From: Bin80 sp965220935
GTDB lineage: Bacteria > Bacteroidota > Rhodothermia > Rhodothermales > Bin80
Assembly (NCBI GenBank): GCA_965220935.1
Contig: OZ244857.1
Span: 620,001 to 684,000, forward strand
DNA: 64,000 bases
Reading direction: 5' to 3'
The notes beneath the pieces were generated by a model, which searched no databases, was not told where the DNA came from, and saw only the letters and a list, made by a program, of their open reading frames with translations. Positions 19,931-29,909 of this stretch are shown here, in pieces. The translations under genes were made by a program, and so were the position numbers. Numbering within the stretch: the stretch's first letter is position 1; every line of letters begins with the position of its first letter.

Positions 19931-20696
19931 TCAACGCATGGCGAAAAAGAGATACTCTCATTGTACCTTAGTCTTAAGTCAAGTTTCAAGATAATAATAC
20001 TCCCGAGGACTGAATATTCAAAAGTTCAATGTCATTGGAATATCCACGGTTTTTTGAAAAAAGGAGAAGGAAGGTGCTGATCTACATTTATAAAGAAGTC
20101 ATTGCTATTGACTCACATCAGACTGGAGGTCACTCATGCCTCAGTACGACTCCCTCCTCATCAATACTATGAGCATTAACCTGAGAAGCGCTGATCTGTC
20201 ACATGCAATGCCTAAGATGGACGTACTCAACAGGACACTATGATGAGTAAAGTGTCATATCAATGCACAAAATGATTGAAACACCAAAATGGTCAAATGA
20301 TACAATTTGTAATCTGGTGGAAGAGTACTATACTGAGTCAAACGATCATTGAGCAACTGATATGATTCAGCAATCGCTTTGCTTATCTGCACTTTTGAAG
20401 TCAGATACGTGCTCAGAAACTGATAGATGTAATTCTTTATAAAATAATCCCTCATATCAAGTCCACCTGCAACCTTAATGGAGTGTACATCAATACAAGC
20501 CACGAGTAGACACCATCATAATGGAAAAGAAACAGGTCAGAAGATAAAATTTAGTATTTTATAAGTGTTAACCACCGCCATAATCATACAATTGCCAAGG
20601 AATCTAATATTAAGATCGGTGATGAATCACCGTAAAGCATCGGGTATCGCACTGATGGTAATTGTTAAATACAATCATTTTAAGAGTTCAGTTTGA
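19931..20696. other. Intergenic, degenerate
   Basis: No convincing gene. A plus-strand frame of 35 codons at about 20136 and a minus-strand frame at 20255-20503 lack recognisable motifs and are probably spurious. Confidence 0.4.
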
Positions 20697-20882
20697 ATGA
20701 ATTTTATCGTGGTGGCTTTGCTTGTACTCATTGGATATTATGTTCTCAGAGCTTTTTGGAGTCTCTATAAAGTTGTCCAGTCCGACAGACCCCAGCGCCA
20801 AATCCCAAAGAAAAGTCGTTATTCAGATGAGTTTGGAAAAGACCTCAAAGTTGAAGATGCGCGCTGGCGAGATATTCAATAA
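20697..20882 (+). CDS. Small single-pass membrane protein
   Basis: 61 residues: an N-terminal transmembrane helix (about 3-20), a Trp/Arg-containing junction, then a basic-to-acidic cytoplasmic tail ending VEDARWRDIQ. The pattern resembles the small DUF4834-like proteins of Bacteroidota, but the resemblance is weak. It is convergent with tonB-2, with only 2 bp between the stop codons. Confidence 0.6.
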   Translation: MNFIVVALLVLIGYYVLRAFWSLYKVVQSDRPQRQIPKKSRYSDEFGKDLKVEDARWRDIQ

Positions 20883-20884
20883 AT

Positions 20885-21541
20885 CTAAATTCCAAACTTA
20901 AATGATAGCTTATGGTAGCTGTCAACGGTAATGCCTCCTTTCTTTGCAGGACGAAAAATCGATTTTAAGGCAGCATTCACAGCGGCCTCTTCAAGACCAT
21001 ACCCGAGCTCTTCAACAAGAGTATGCCCCTGTATAGATTCATCAAGTAAATACCGTTCAAGAATTTGAGGAGACTGAACCCTTCCAGATTTGTCAACAAT
21101 GACATGAATAATGATTTCTGCTCTAATTTGCCGTCGTTGAGCATGTCTTGGATACTCTGGGGTAACGATTCGAATTGGCTTAGGAGGGACAGAACTTCCA
21201 AGGCTAACAGATGAAGAATCCATCGGCAATTCCTCTGCAGGAGGCCCACTGATAAGTAAAGGATCTAACTCTAAGATGGGCTCCTCGTCCAGAATTATAT
21301 CGTCTGACTTAATGATTGGTGGCAGAGGCGTCACAGGTTGTGGTGTGGAACGGGGTTGAAATGTCTGAACAATCTCTTCCATCATAATTGCATCTGAATC
21401 TGGATAGGCGACATCTACGGGATTTTCAAGTGAACTGAGTGGCCAGAACTTGATACATGCCAACACTAATACTTGGGCAATTATCAGAGTGCTAAGTATA
21501 CGGAGTGTATAGGTCTTGTGGTCAAAAAGTTGATGAATCAT
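20885..21541 (-). CDS. Second TonB-family protein
   Basis: 218 residues with one N-terminal membrane segment (about 14-34), a proline-rich periplasmic linker (TPQPVTPLPP...), and a C-terminal TonB-like domain with KPIRIVTPEYPRHAQRRQIRAEIIIHVIVDKSGRV. The C-terminal half carries an insertion (LLDESIQGHTLVEELGYGLEEAAV) not seen in the paralogue at 12999. It probably energises a different receptor subset, or its TonB box recognition differs; this is inference. Confidence 0.85.
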   Translation of the reverse strand: MIHQLFDHKTYTLRILSTLIIAQVLVLACIKFWPLSSLENPVDVAYPDSDAIMMEEIVQTFQPRSTPQPVTPLPPIIKSDDIILDEEPILELDPLLISGPPAEELPMDSSSVSLGSSVPPKPIRIVTPEYPRHAQRRQIRAEIIIHVIVDKSGRVQSPQILERYLLDESIQGHTLVEELGYGLEEAAVNAALKSIFRPAKKGGITVDSYHKLSFKFGI

Positions 21542-22524
21542 TGAATCTACAAATCTGAAAGAATAACTGCCTTAGTTTCCAAGATGAGAGGGTTTCAACG
21601 CCTGAATTGCTTTTGGAAAGCCTTAGAATCAGTCAGGATAAAATGCAGAAAAATTTTACACATGATCAATTCGTGGTATACCTACTTGATCTCAAAATGT
21701 CTATTATTTATGGAAATTGATTCAACGATCAATCAACTGCTCATGCGCGATCCTATCGCGGTAAGGTCACATATTTGGTCGGATTATTTATGTTCAAGCC
21801 CTCCAATTATGACGGTGTGATATTTTGTGTAGGATCCGATCACCAAAAAGATGGAACTTCAACTCAGCCCCCATATTTTGTGGAACTATACTGTTTTAGT
21901 CATCCAATGATCACTGGTCCTATTGCCGCAACTAGTTTGATACTCATTCACAGAGTAGGGCTCAAGAAATTTATTTTTGTACGCATTAGATATAAGTCAT
22001 CTCAAAATATTGCATACATGCGGATCTTAATCACAATATGATCGAAAAGAAATCCTTATCATTGAGTGGACAGGAACTTAAGTTTTTTAAGAGTGTATAC
22101 ATCATTGACCGATAATAATCCACACTGCTCCCTTTGATTTACCCGAGTTGGCCATCGCATGATCCTGCAATCATTATGTAAACGTATACGCGGAGTACGG
22201 CTGGTTTCATGTCCTGTCTCAGTAATCAAAAAAACGATTGATCACCCCAATAATACCTCATGGTTCATACAGTTAAATAAACCACAGGCTTACTTGACAA
22301 CGCTTGCTGTATCCCGCTATATTTGCCCCACTAACCGCCTAATGAATAAGACACAGAGGCCAATATGAGTGTTATCAACTGGAGATTAATTCATGCAATC
22401 AGGAGTTGTATTAGGGAATACCAATCTGTAAGGGATCGCGTATGTTCCACATTGTGTAATCTTTTTGCTGGCAGGGCCAACTTCATCTCACTGAATAAGA
22501 AAGTAAACCGTTATTTGCCCCTGA
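21542..22524. other. Long intergenic region upstream of carAB
   Basis: Nearly 1 kb with no recognised gene. Short open frames on the plus strand lack motifs. It must contain the tonB-2 and carA promoters. I looked for a pyrimidine- or arginine-responsive leader (T-run hairpin, small leader peptide) and could not make a case for one. Confidence 0.4.
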
Positions 22525-23655
22525 ATGACGGATTTTTCTGCTAAGCAAATTATGAGTTTTGAAGCATCACCCTCAAAGCTAGCCCTCGCAGATGGTACGG
22601 TCGTCTCTGGAATAGCAATTGGGGCTAGAGGAGAAAGCGGAGGAGAACTCTGCTTTAACACCAGTATGACAGGCTATCAGGAGATCATCACAGATCCGTC
22701 CTATCATGGCCAGATCATGATGATGACCTATCCACATATAGGTAATTATGGAGCACATGATCATGATACTGAAGCATCCCAACCGATGATTTCGGCTCTG
22801 GTTGTTCGCGCCTTTTCTCAGGAATATTCTAACCTTCTCGCCCAAGAATCCCTCCACCATTACATGGAACGCCATGGATTGGTTGGAATCACTGGGATTG
22901 ATACCAGGAAGCTAGTTCTTCACATCCGGGAATGCGGGGTCATGAATGCGATCATTTCATCCACGGATTTAGAGAATGAGTCTCTGATTGAAAAAGCAGA
23001 ACAATGGCCAAGCATGGATGGTTTAGAACTAGCATCCAAAGTCACATGTAAAGAACCCTATGTCTATAATGATTCGGGTCATCATCGAGTTGCGGTCTAT
23101 GATTTTGGGGTTAAGCAAAACATTTTGCGAACATTTGCCTCGCTAGGATGTCAGGTTAAAGTTTTTCCTGGCTCTACATCAATAAACAATGTATTATCAT
23201 GGTCACCCAACGGAATATTCTTTTCCAATGGACCCGGCGATCCTCGCGCCATGCCTGACTCCATTGGTTGTGTTCAAGAAGCCATGGAGACGGGGATCCC
23301 AATATTCGGAATTTGCCTAGGACATCAATTGATGGCTCTTGCCGAAGGCATTGATGTGTTTAAGATGTATGTTGGTCATCGTGGAGCAAATCAACCAGTG
23401 AAAAATCTTCTCACAGGGAAGGTTGAGGTTACCACTCAGAATCATGGATTCTCAATTGATCCAGAATCCGTCGACTCTGAGAGCGCAGAGGTCACTCATG
23501 TCAACCTGAATGATCATACGGTTGAAGGATTGCGATTTAAGAAGTTTCAGGGGTTTAGTGTTCAGTATCATCCTGAAGCCTCGCCCGGCCCACATGACAG
23601 CCGCTATTTATTTGAAGACTATGTAAATATGTGTTCAAGTCAATCCTCTCATTGA
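22525..23655 (+). CDS. carA: Carbamoyl-phosphate synthase small subunit
   Basis: Glutamine amidotransferase subunit that delivers ammonia to CarB for arginine and pyrimidine synthesis. 376 residues. The N-terminal half has LADGTVVSGIAIGA...CFNTSMTGYQEIITDPSYHGQI; the class I amidotransferase domain has the nucleophile elbow GICLGHQL, and the His/Glu pair sits in QYHPEASPGPHD. A later Met (MSFEASPSK) is a possible alternative start. Its stop overlaps the carB start as TGATG. Confidence 0.96.
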   Translation: MTDFSAKQIMSFEASPSKLALADGTVVSGIAIGARGESGGELCFNTSMTGYQEIITDPSYHGQIMMMTYPHIGNYGAHDHDTEASQPMISALVVRAFSQEYSNLLAQESLHHYMERHGLVGITGIDTRKLVLHIRECGVMNAIISSTDLENESLIEKAEQWPSMDGLELASKVTCKEPYVYNDSGHHRVAVYDFGVKQNILRTFASLGCQVKVFPGSTSINNVLSWSPNGIFFSNGPGDPRAMPDSIGCVQEAMETGIPIFGICLGHQLMALAEGIDVFKMYVGHRGANQPVKNLLTGKVEVTTQNHGFSIDPESVDSESAEVTHVNLNDHTVEGLRFKKFQGFSVQYHPEASPGPHDSRYLFEDYVNMCSSQSSH

Positions 23656-26486
23656 TGCCACGCCGAACAGATATTCAAAAAATTCTGTTGATTGGTTCGG
23701 GACCTATCATCATTGGTCAAGCCTGTGAGTTTGATTACTCTGGTACCCAAGCATGCAGAGCACTCCGTAAAGAAGGGTACGAAGTTGTCTTAGTTAATTC
23801 AAATCCAGCTACAATTATGACGGATCCCATCACTGCGGATCAAATCTACTTGGAAGAATTGACAGCTGCATCAATCCGTCAGATTGTTGAAAAAGAACAC
23901 CCTGATGCAGTCTTACCTACCATGGGTGGGCAGACAGGATTGAACCTAGCTGATGAACTCCAACGGCAAGGATACTGGGAAGAGCAAAATGTCAAAGTGA
24001 TCGGAGTAGACATTGACGCCATTCATATCACCGAAGACCGTCAACAGTTCCGTGATTTGATGGAAGAAATCGGTGTTGATCAAGCTAGAAGCCGCGTTGC
24101 AAAGAGTTTACTGGAGGCAAAAGAAGTCATTCAGTCTTTGGGTGGACTGCCTGTAGTCATTCGACCATCCTTTACGCTTGGAGGCGCGGGAGGCGGAATC
24201 ATTTGGAGCCCACAAGAATTAGAGCGCAAAATTGTAAGAGGTTTAGAGCTATCCCCCGTTCATGAAGTCCTCGTAGAAGAGTCTGTTTATGGATGGAAAG
24301 AATTTGAGCTTGAATTACTCCGTGATCAAAACGACAATGTGATCATCATTTGTACCATTGAGAATGTTGACCCCATGGGCGTGCACACTGGTGATTCCGT
24401 GACCGTTGCTCCATCTCAAACCCTTACTGACAAACAGTTTCAGCATATGCGGGATACCGCAATTCGTATGATGCGCTCCATCGGGACGTTTGCTGGTGGC
24501 TGTAATGTTCAGTTTGGAATCAATCCCGTTGATGAGCGGATGATTGCCATTGAAATCAATCCGAGAGTTTCACGCTCATCGGCGTTGGCCTCCAAAGCTA
24601 CAGGCTATCCGATTGCCAAGGTCGCGGCCAGACTCGCTGTAGGTTACACGCTTGATGAATTAAAAAACGATGTCACTGGAACAACGAGTGCCTGCTTTGA
24701 ACCAGCGATTGATTATGTCGTGACCAAAATTCCGCGCTGGAATTTTGAGAAATTTGAGGGAGTTGATGAGGAATTAACCACCCAAATGAAAGCGGTCGGA
24801 GAGGTGATGGCCATTGGAAGGACATTTACAGAAAGTATCCAGAAAGCCTGGCAGAGCCTTGAAATTGACTATGCAGGCTTAGGAGCCGACAGAGAAAATC
24901 CAAAACGACCTCATGTTAGAGAGCGTCTGAGGAAATCCTATTGGGATCGTACCCTGCAGATCAAGAATGCCTTCATCCATGGTGCCTCTATGGATGAGAT
25001 CTACGATATTAGCCGAGTAGATTACTGGTTTCTACAGCAAATCAAAATGCTCGTAGACTTGGAAAAAGAAATTTCAAGATTGCGCCTTCAAGATCTTACA
25101 CCTGAAATGCTTTTGAATCTCAAGCGCCACGGATACTCTGATGTACAGATTGCCTGGATCCTTTCTGATGATGTGACAGAAGACGAAGTACGAGCGTATC
25201 GATTATCACATCAGATCCAATCAAAATTCTTATTAGTTGATACTTGTGCTGGTGAATTTCCAGCCCTTACGCCTTATTTCTATTCGTCCTATGAGAGCGG
25301 AACAGAAAGTAAGGTATCGGAAAAGAAAAAAATTATCATTCTTGGTAGCGGTCCTAATCGTATCGGACAGGGCATAGAGTTTGATTACTCCTGCGTTCAT
25401 GGAGTGCAAGCCGTTCAAGAAATGGGCTATGAAGCCATCATGGTGAATTGTAACCCAGAAACGGTCTCTACAGACTTTGATATTGCAGACAAACTTTATT
25501 TTGAGCCAGTATACTGGGAAAGAGTTCTGGATATCATTGAGCATGAAAAGCCTGTTGGGGTCATTGTTCAACTTGGAGGACAAACGGCCCTGAAGCTGGC
25601 TCGTCAGTTGTCTGAACACGGAGTGAAGATCTTCGGAACTCCATTTGAGCGGATGGATTTAGCCGAAAACCGAGGTAAATTTTCCGAGATACTCAAGGAA
25701 TTACAGATTCCTTTCCCACCTTATGGGATCGCACGTACGGTATATGAAGCCGTCCGCGTAGCTGAATCCATCGGGTATCCAATTCTTGTGCGCCCAAGCT
25801 ACGTTTTAGGGGGACAGGGTATGAGAATCGCAATCAACAAGGAAGAGGTTGAACGCTATGTGACGGATATCTATAAGTTGATGCCTGACAATGAAATTCT
25901 TCTGGATTTATTCTTAAATAATGGGATTGAAGTTGATGTGGATGCTGTACGGGATGCAACTGGTGATGTCTGGATCACTGGGATCATGCAGCATATTGAG
26001 CCCGCCGGGGTTCACTCTGGGGACTCAACTGCAGTTCTACCTCCCCACTCTTTGAATGAGTCTGTCATAGAACTCATTAGACAGTATACCATCCAGATTG
26101 CCAACCGCCTTGAAGTCCTCGGTTTGGTGAATGTACAAATGGTTGTTCAGGACAATTCAGTCTATGTGATTGAAGCAAATCCGAGGGCGTCTCGCACTGT
26201 TCCATTTGTGGCAAAAGCGACGGGCATCCCCGTCGCTCGCATCGCGAGTAAGGTAATTCTGGGCGAAAAACTTAACGACTTTCGTCAACAGGGCTTATTA
26301 GATTCTAAACTTCAGGGCTATGCAATCAAAGAACCCGTATTCTCTTGGTCTAAATTTCCAGAGGTACGTAAAGAGCTTGGACCTGAAATGAAGTCTACGG
26401 GCGAAACGATTGCATTTGTGGATGCACTGACAGATCAACACTATAAGCGTCCCTATGAAATGCGCAACCTTTATCTCTCGCGGTAA
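23655..26486 (+). CDS. carB: Carbamoyl-phosphate synthase large subunit lacking the MGS domain
   Basis: Makes carbamoyl phosphate from bicarbonate, ATP and CarA-derived ammonia. Starting at the Met that overlaps the carA stop (MPRRTDIQK) gives 943 residues. Both ATP-grasp halves are complete: the first has LIGSGPIIIGQACEFDYSG and RPSFTLGGAGGG, the second has ILGSGPNRIGQGIEFDYSC and RPSYVLGGQGM. The protein ends soon after GPEMKSTGETI, so the C-terminal MGS-like allosteric domain of about 120-130 residues found in E. coli CarB (1073 residues) is missing. The same short form is known from other Bacteroidota, so this is probably natural, and UMP/ornithine control would differ. Confidence 0.95.
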   Translation: MPRRTDIQKILLIGSGPIIIGQACEFDYSGTQACRALRKEGYEVVLVNSNPATIMTDPITADQIYLEELTAASIRQIVEKEHPDAVLPTMGGQTGLNLADELQRQGYWEEQNVKVIGVDIDAIHITEDRQQFRDLMEEIGVDQARSRVAKSLLEAKEVIQSLGGLPVVIRPSFTLGGAGGGIIWSPQELERKIVRGLELSPVHEVLVEESVYGWKEFELELLRDQNDNVIIICTIENVDPMGVHTGDSVTVAPSQTLTDKQFQHMRDTAIRMMRSIGTFAGGCNVQFGINPVDERMIAIEINPRVSRSSALASKATGYPIAKVAARLAVGYTLDELKNDVTGTTSACFEPAIDYVVTKIPRWNFEKFEGVDEELTTQMKAVGEVMAIGRTFTESIQKAWQSLEIDYAGLGADRENPKRPHVRERLRKSYWDRTLQIKNAFIHGASMDEIYDISRVDYWFLQQIKMLVDLEKEISRLRLQDLTPEMLLNLKRHGYSDVQIAWILSDDVTEDEVRAYRLSHQIQSKFLLVDTCAGEFPALTPYFYSSYESGTESKVSEKKKIIILGSGPNRIGQGIEFDYSCVHGVQAVQEMGYEAIMVNCNPETVSTDFDIADKLYFEPVYWERVLDIIEHEKPVGVIVQLGGQTALKLARQLSEHGVKIFGTPFERMDLAENRGKFSEILKELQIPFPPYGIARTVYEAVRVAESIGYPILVRPSYVLGGQGMRIAINKEEVERYVTDIYKLMPDNEILLDLFLNNGIEVDVDAVRDATGDVWITGIMQHIEPAGVHSGDSTAVLPPHSLNESVIELIRQYTIQIANRLEVLGLVNVQMVVQDNSVYVIEANPRASRTVPFVAKATGIPVARIASKVILGEKLNDFRQQGLLDSKLQGYAIKEPVFSWSKFPEVRKELGPEMKSTGETIAFVDALTDQHYKRPYEMRNLYLSR

Positions 26487-26489
26487 TCA

Positions 26490-27209
26490 ATGGCTGGACA
26501 CAATAAGTGGTCAAAAGTAAAGCGGCAAAAGGCGGTGACCGATATTCGCCGTTCAAAAATCTGGGCCGTGATCACACGTGATATCATGGTTGCAGCTCGC
26601 GAAGGGGGTAAAGATCCTCAGATGAACGCCAAATTGTCGCTTGCTATTCAGAAAGCTAAAAGCAAAAATATGCCCAAAGACAATATCGAACGGGCAATTA
26701 AGCGCGGAGTCGGAGAAATTGAAGGCCAAGATTACAAGGAATGCACCTATGAAGGATATACCGCACATGGTGTGGCGGTGATCGTTGATGCATTAACCGA
26801 TAATACAAATCGAACTGTCGCCGAGGTGCGAAGTGTCTTTTCTAAAAACGGAGGAAGTATGACAAAATCAGGAAGTGTCGCATATCTGTTTGAACGAAAA
26901 GGGTTTATTCAGATTTCTAATGATGCCATTGATGAGTTGGCTCTTCTGGAACTCGTTGCCAACGCTGGCGCTGAAGATTTGGACAATGGTGACGGTGCAT
27001 ATGCGGTGATCACACCCGTTGAAGCATTTGATATCGTTCAATCCAAAATCTCCGAGATTGGAATTAAAATTGACGAATCTCGCCTAGTGCGTATTCCGAT
27101 GACAACTGTCCAAAAAACGACTGAGCAAATTCGGCAGACTGAATCATTGGTGGACAAGCTTGATGATTTACAAGATGTTCAAGAGGTCTTTACTAATTTG
27201 GATGCATAA
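26490..27209 (+). CDS. YebC/PmpR-family protein
   Basis: 239 residues with the family start AGHNKWSKVKRQKAVTDIRRSK and the segment NAKLSLAIQKAKSKNMPKDNIERAIKRGVGE. YebC proteins are described as DNA-binding regulators and more recently as translation factors that relieve ribosome stalling. It is placed between carB (3 bp) and ruvC (TAATG overlap); yebC-ruvC adjacency is common and supports the identification. Confidence 0.95.
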   Translation: MAGHNKWSKVKRQKAVTDIRRSKIWAVITRDIMVAAREGGKDPQMNAKLSLAIQKAKSKNMPKDNIERAIKRGVGEIEGQDYKECTYEGYTAHGVAVIVDALTDNTNRTVAEVRSVFSKNGGSMTKSGSVAYLFERKGFIQISNDAIDELALLELVANAGAEDLDNGDGAYAVITPVEAFDIVQSKISEIGIKIDESRLVRIPMTTVQKTTEQIRQTESLVDKLDDLQDVQEVFTNLDA

Positions 27210-27745
27210 TGATCGTTATGGGGATAGATCCAGGATCAGCCCAAACGGGCTATGGTGTCATTGACCACCATAATCAGGTGCAAGGCTATGGAGTTCTTTC
27301 GTTTGGAGGGGATCATATGGTTCGCATTCAGGAAATATATCGTGAGGTGACTCGTCTAGTGCAACAGTACAAACCCATGACCTGCGCCGTTGAAATGCCA
27401 GTTTATGGAAGCAATCCACAGGCGATGCTTAAACTTGGACGCGCCCAAGCGGCCGCGATGTTGGCAGTTCTCAACCAGGGTGTCTCTGTTGCGCAATATA
27501 CCCCGAAAATGGTGAAGAGATCTATTACTGGCAATGGCAATGCAAGCAAAGAGCAAGTGGCTTACATGATAGGGAGTCTCCTCAAATTCAGCGAATCTCC
27601 TGATGGGATTTCACATGATGCGACCGATGCACTTGCGGTTGCTGTATGTCATAAAGAGCGGGAGTTAACAGAAAAAAAAACAGATACGCCCCACTACAGC
27701 GGATGGTCTGCCTTTGTGCGTCAGAACCCCGATCGTGTGATTTAA
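27209..27745 (+). CDS. ruvC: Holliday junction endonuclease RuvC
   Basis: Resolves Holliday junctions with RuvAB. 178 residues. The four acidic residues of the RNase H-like fold are visible: Asp in MGIDPGSAQTGYG, Glu in CAVEMPVYG, and the Asp pair in SHDATDALAVAVCH. Its start overlaps the yebC stop by one base. ruvA and ruvB are not in the window. Confidence 0.95.
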   Translation: MIVMGIDPGSAQTGYGVIDHHNQVQGYGVLSFGGDHMVRIQEIYREVTRLVQQYKPMTCAVEMPVYGSNPQAMLKLGRAQAAAMLAVLNQGVSVAQYTPKMVKRSITGNGNASKEQVAYMIGSLLKFSESPDGISHDATDALAVAVCHKERELTEKKTDTPHYSGWSAFVRQNPDRVI

Positions 27746-27818
27746 GAATTTTTTAGATCATTGAAACAATCATGATTTTTGAGCATTTAAACTCGTTTAT
27801 ATCTAAATTTCAATTATT

Positions 27819-28103
27819 GTGCCTAAAAAAGTAAAGAAAAACACTCAGAATATACTTGATCAACTTCCTGTTGTCCAAGTTTTTCACTGGAAAAGTAGAT
27901 CTAAGCCAGAGTTGAAAAAAGGAGAACTTGTCTATTACGGGCCATTTCCATCTACCTATGGAATTGGCGAGGTTCAAAACGTGAACAAAGGTCTCGTAGT
28001 TGTGGATTTCAGAGGCACTGGAAGTTCTCGTGTTCATGAAGATGTAATTCATGAGCGCTACCTTGTGCCGTTAGAAGAAGTTACACTGAAGCAGGCTAGC
28101 TGA
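27819..28103 (+). CDS. Small protein with a KOW/DUF3553-like beta module
   Basis: 94 residues from a GTG start. A basic N-terminus is followed by KKGELVYYGPFPSTYGIGEVQNVNKGLVVVDFRGTGSSRVHEDVIHERYLVPL, a compact beta-barrel pattern similar to the small domain seen at the ends of UvrD-type helicases or in CarD-like RNA polymerase binders. The similarity is by pattern only. It stands 73 bp after ruvC. Confidence 0.55.
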   Translation: MPKKVKKNTQNILDQLPVVQVFHWKSRSKPELKKGELVYYGPFPSTYGIGEVQNVNKGLVVVDFRGTGSSRVHEDVIHERYLVPLEEVTLKQAS

Positions 28104-28649
28104 AGATAGGCTTGTTGCTGTGGAAATTTTCAGTAGATTTAATGCTATAAATCCACGCGCATTTTTGGAGCCTGACGAAATTCATTCATATGTTTAATGA
28201 TAGATAGGCGTGAGTGGTCATGGCTATCAGATACAAAGCCCTTTGTGACGATTCTTGTCTATCTGTGAACGCAGGATACAACAAAGGGAGATACAAGCGG
28301 AGAGAATTTCTTTACGATGAAAGCCACCAAGATAGTCTGTAAGGAGGCTGGAAGTTGGCACTCATGGTCGCAACCAGTTTCAGGGTCTCATCCTGACCAA
28401 AATCGCCGTCAAAATATTTAGTGAAAATCAACTGGTGATTCATTGGACAGCGGCCGCCATGGTCAGCAAAACCATGTACGCTTACTTGCCGGCCTTGGTG
28501 TACAAGTTCGTACGCCGCCCAATAATATAATCCGTATTGGGAACACACTTCCGAACCATGAAGCATCAACAGACCTACATCCATAGCTTCGTATCCATTG
28601 TGATAGGCTTCTCAATGATAGTTACCGCTAATGGACGAAGCGATCGCCT
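28104..28649. other. Intergenic with possible gene remnant
   Basis: Contains a 90-codon minus-strand frame (28312-28584) with fairly protein-like composition (EVCSQYGLYYWAAYEL...FTKYFDGDFGQDETLKLVA). I recognise no family, and an upstream stop in the same frame suggests a fragment or chance frame. It is placed directly downstream of the intact AAA ATPase on the same strand. Confidence 0.35.
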
Positions 28650-29909
28650 CTACCTTTTTCTAGCAAAATCAGAGCCCGTCTCCTTGATCTGCAACGGGTC
28701 ATCTTTCTTGGGGGGAGGCAGTGCCTTTTGAGTGACATCATCAGACACCGCCATGCGGCCAGAGTCATGTCTGTTGGATTTGCCCTTAGTGTACGTATCA
28801 ACAAGCCAAGTATGCATTGAAGCAATAGGAATATGATAGCCCTCACCGTCCTTAGCCGCGATAACCCCCTTCCTGAGGAGTCTGTCAAAAAGATGTGTAG
28901 CCTTGTTGTCTCCATAGATTTTTGTAAGTGGCTTCAGCACATCCAAGCGATCAAAAACCCCACCAGCACTGGTCTTCCTGAGAGACTTAGCCAAATGTTT
29001 TATCTCGTCAACATAGAAATCGCTGACACGCTCCTTGTAGTATCCGAACCGACCCTCCCTACCATTTGCGATGACTTCTTGCAACCCCTCAGCAGTCATG
29101 ACACCCCCAGTTGACTCTAGATGTTTGGATGCGTGCACTGAATAAGAATGTACATGACGAGGCCAAACGCCCGCTTCCTTGGCAATCATATTTACCCAAT
29201 TGGATGTGTCTCCCTTTGCCATCCCAGATCTGACAAGCCAATCACGAATTACGGCACGAGCATCTTCTATGGAGAGAGGTCCAATCTCAGATGTGTTCTT
29301 TTCGCCAAACCTTGAGATGTCCAGTGTTTTCAGAGCTGTTAATGCAGAACCCAGCCCTGCGGTAAGCAAAATAATTGGTCTGCCGATCTTTCCGTTGTGA
29401 ATCAGCTCAAGTAACTCTGTCACTTTCGCTTTGTTTTGGGGGCGAAGTATATCTTTGTTTCCGATGGACTGAACTTCGTCAAGAATTAACAATAGCGGTT
29501 TAGAGCTCTCTCTGAGTAGCCTTTTCACTGATATCTTAGATCGGACGCGTTTTCGTGCCCAGATATAAATACCCTTTAGCCCAACTTGATGAGTGCTTTC
29601 TGATGACGAGTATTTCCCATCGTGTCCCATCATCTCGCGGAGATTGTCCGCCTCCCAAAGTGAGGGCACAGTAATATAGAAGCTGTCAAATCCTTTGTTA
29701 TCAGCCATGTTCTTGCACTCGTGAAGCAATGCAGTCTTTCCAGAGCCTGGTGCTCCATATATAAGGCGGACCATGCCCCCGCCTGTCTCCCGTACATCCG
29801 ACAGAGTTCTGGCAAAGCCATCCAGAATGTCTGAACGTCCATGGAAATATGGGGTGGGTCCCCGATCATGCGATCCAGTGCGCGGATCACAGGCTACATC
29901 CTGCTTCAT
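28650..29909 (-). CDS. Stand-alone AAA family ATPase, intact copy 2
   Basis: A 419-residue soluble P-loop ATPase. An N-terminal DRGPTPYFHGRSDILDGF segment (16-32) resembles the FxGR-type lead-in of AAA_16/Orc1-like ATPases. Walker A is GAPGSGKTA (52-60), Walker B LLLILDEVQ (139-147), and a sensor-1-like LLTAGLGSA lies at 181-189. The C-terminal part is helical with an IPIASMHTWLVDTY segment that looks like the end of a winged-helix domain. The tail (about 375-419) is rich in Lys, Asp and Pro. Two broken paralogues lie at 18718 and 59277. No partner gene is visible. The function is unknown; STAND-like signalling, replication-initiator-like or defence roles are all possible. Confidence 0.85.
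   Translation of the reverse strand: MKQDVACDPRTGSHDRGPTPYFHGRSDILDGFARTLSDVRETGGGMVRLIYGAPGSGKTALLHECKNMADNKGFDSFYITVPSLWEADNLREMMGHDGKYSSSESTHQVGLKGIYIWARKRVRSKISVKRLLRESSKPLLLILDEVQSIGNKDILRPQNKAKVTELLELIHNGKIGRPIILLTAGLGSALTALKTLDISRFGEKNTSEIGPLSIEDARAVIRDWLVRSGMAKGDTSNWVNMIAKEAGVWPRHVHSYSVHASKHLESTGGVMTAEGLQEVIANGREGRFGYYKERVSDFYVDEIKHLAKSLRKTSAGGVFDRLDVLKPLTKIYGDNKATHLFDRLLRKGVIAAKDGEGYHIPIASMHTWLVDTYTKGKSNRHDSGRMAVSDDVTQKALPPPKKDDPLQIKETGSDFARKR

Noticed and set aside
20255..20503. 82-codon minus-strand ORF
   Set aside because: No motif, no operon context, and AT-rich shadow-like composition.
21542..22524. Riboswitch or attenuator upstream of carAB
   Set aside because: No convincing conserved hairpin set, leader peptide or terminator could be found by eye.
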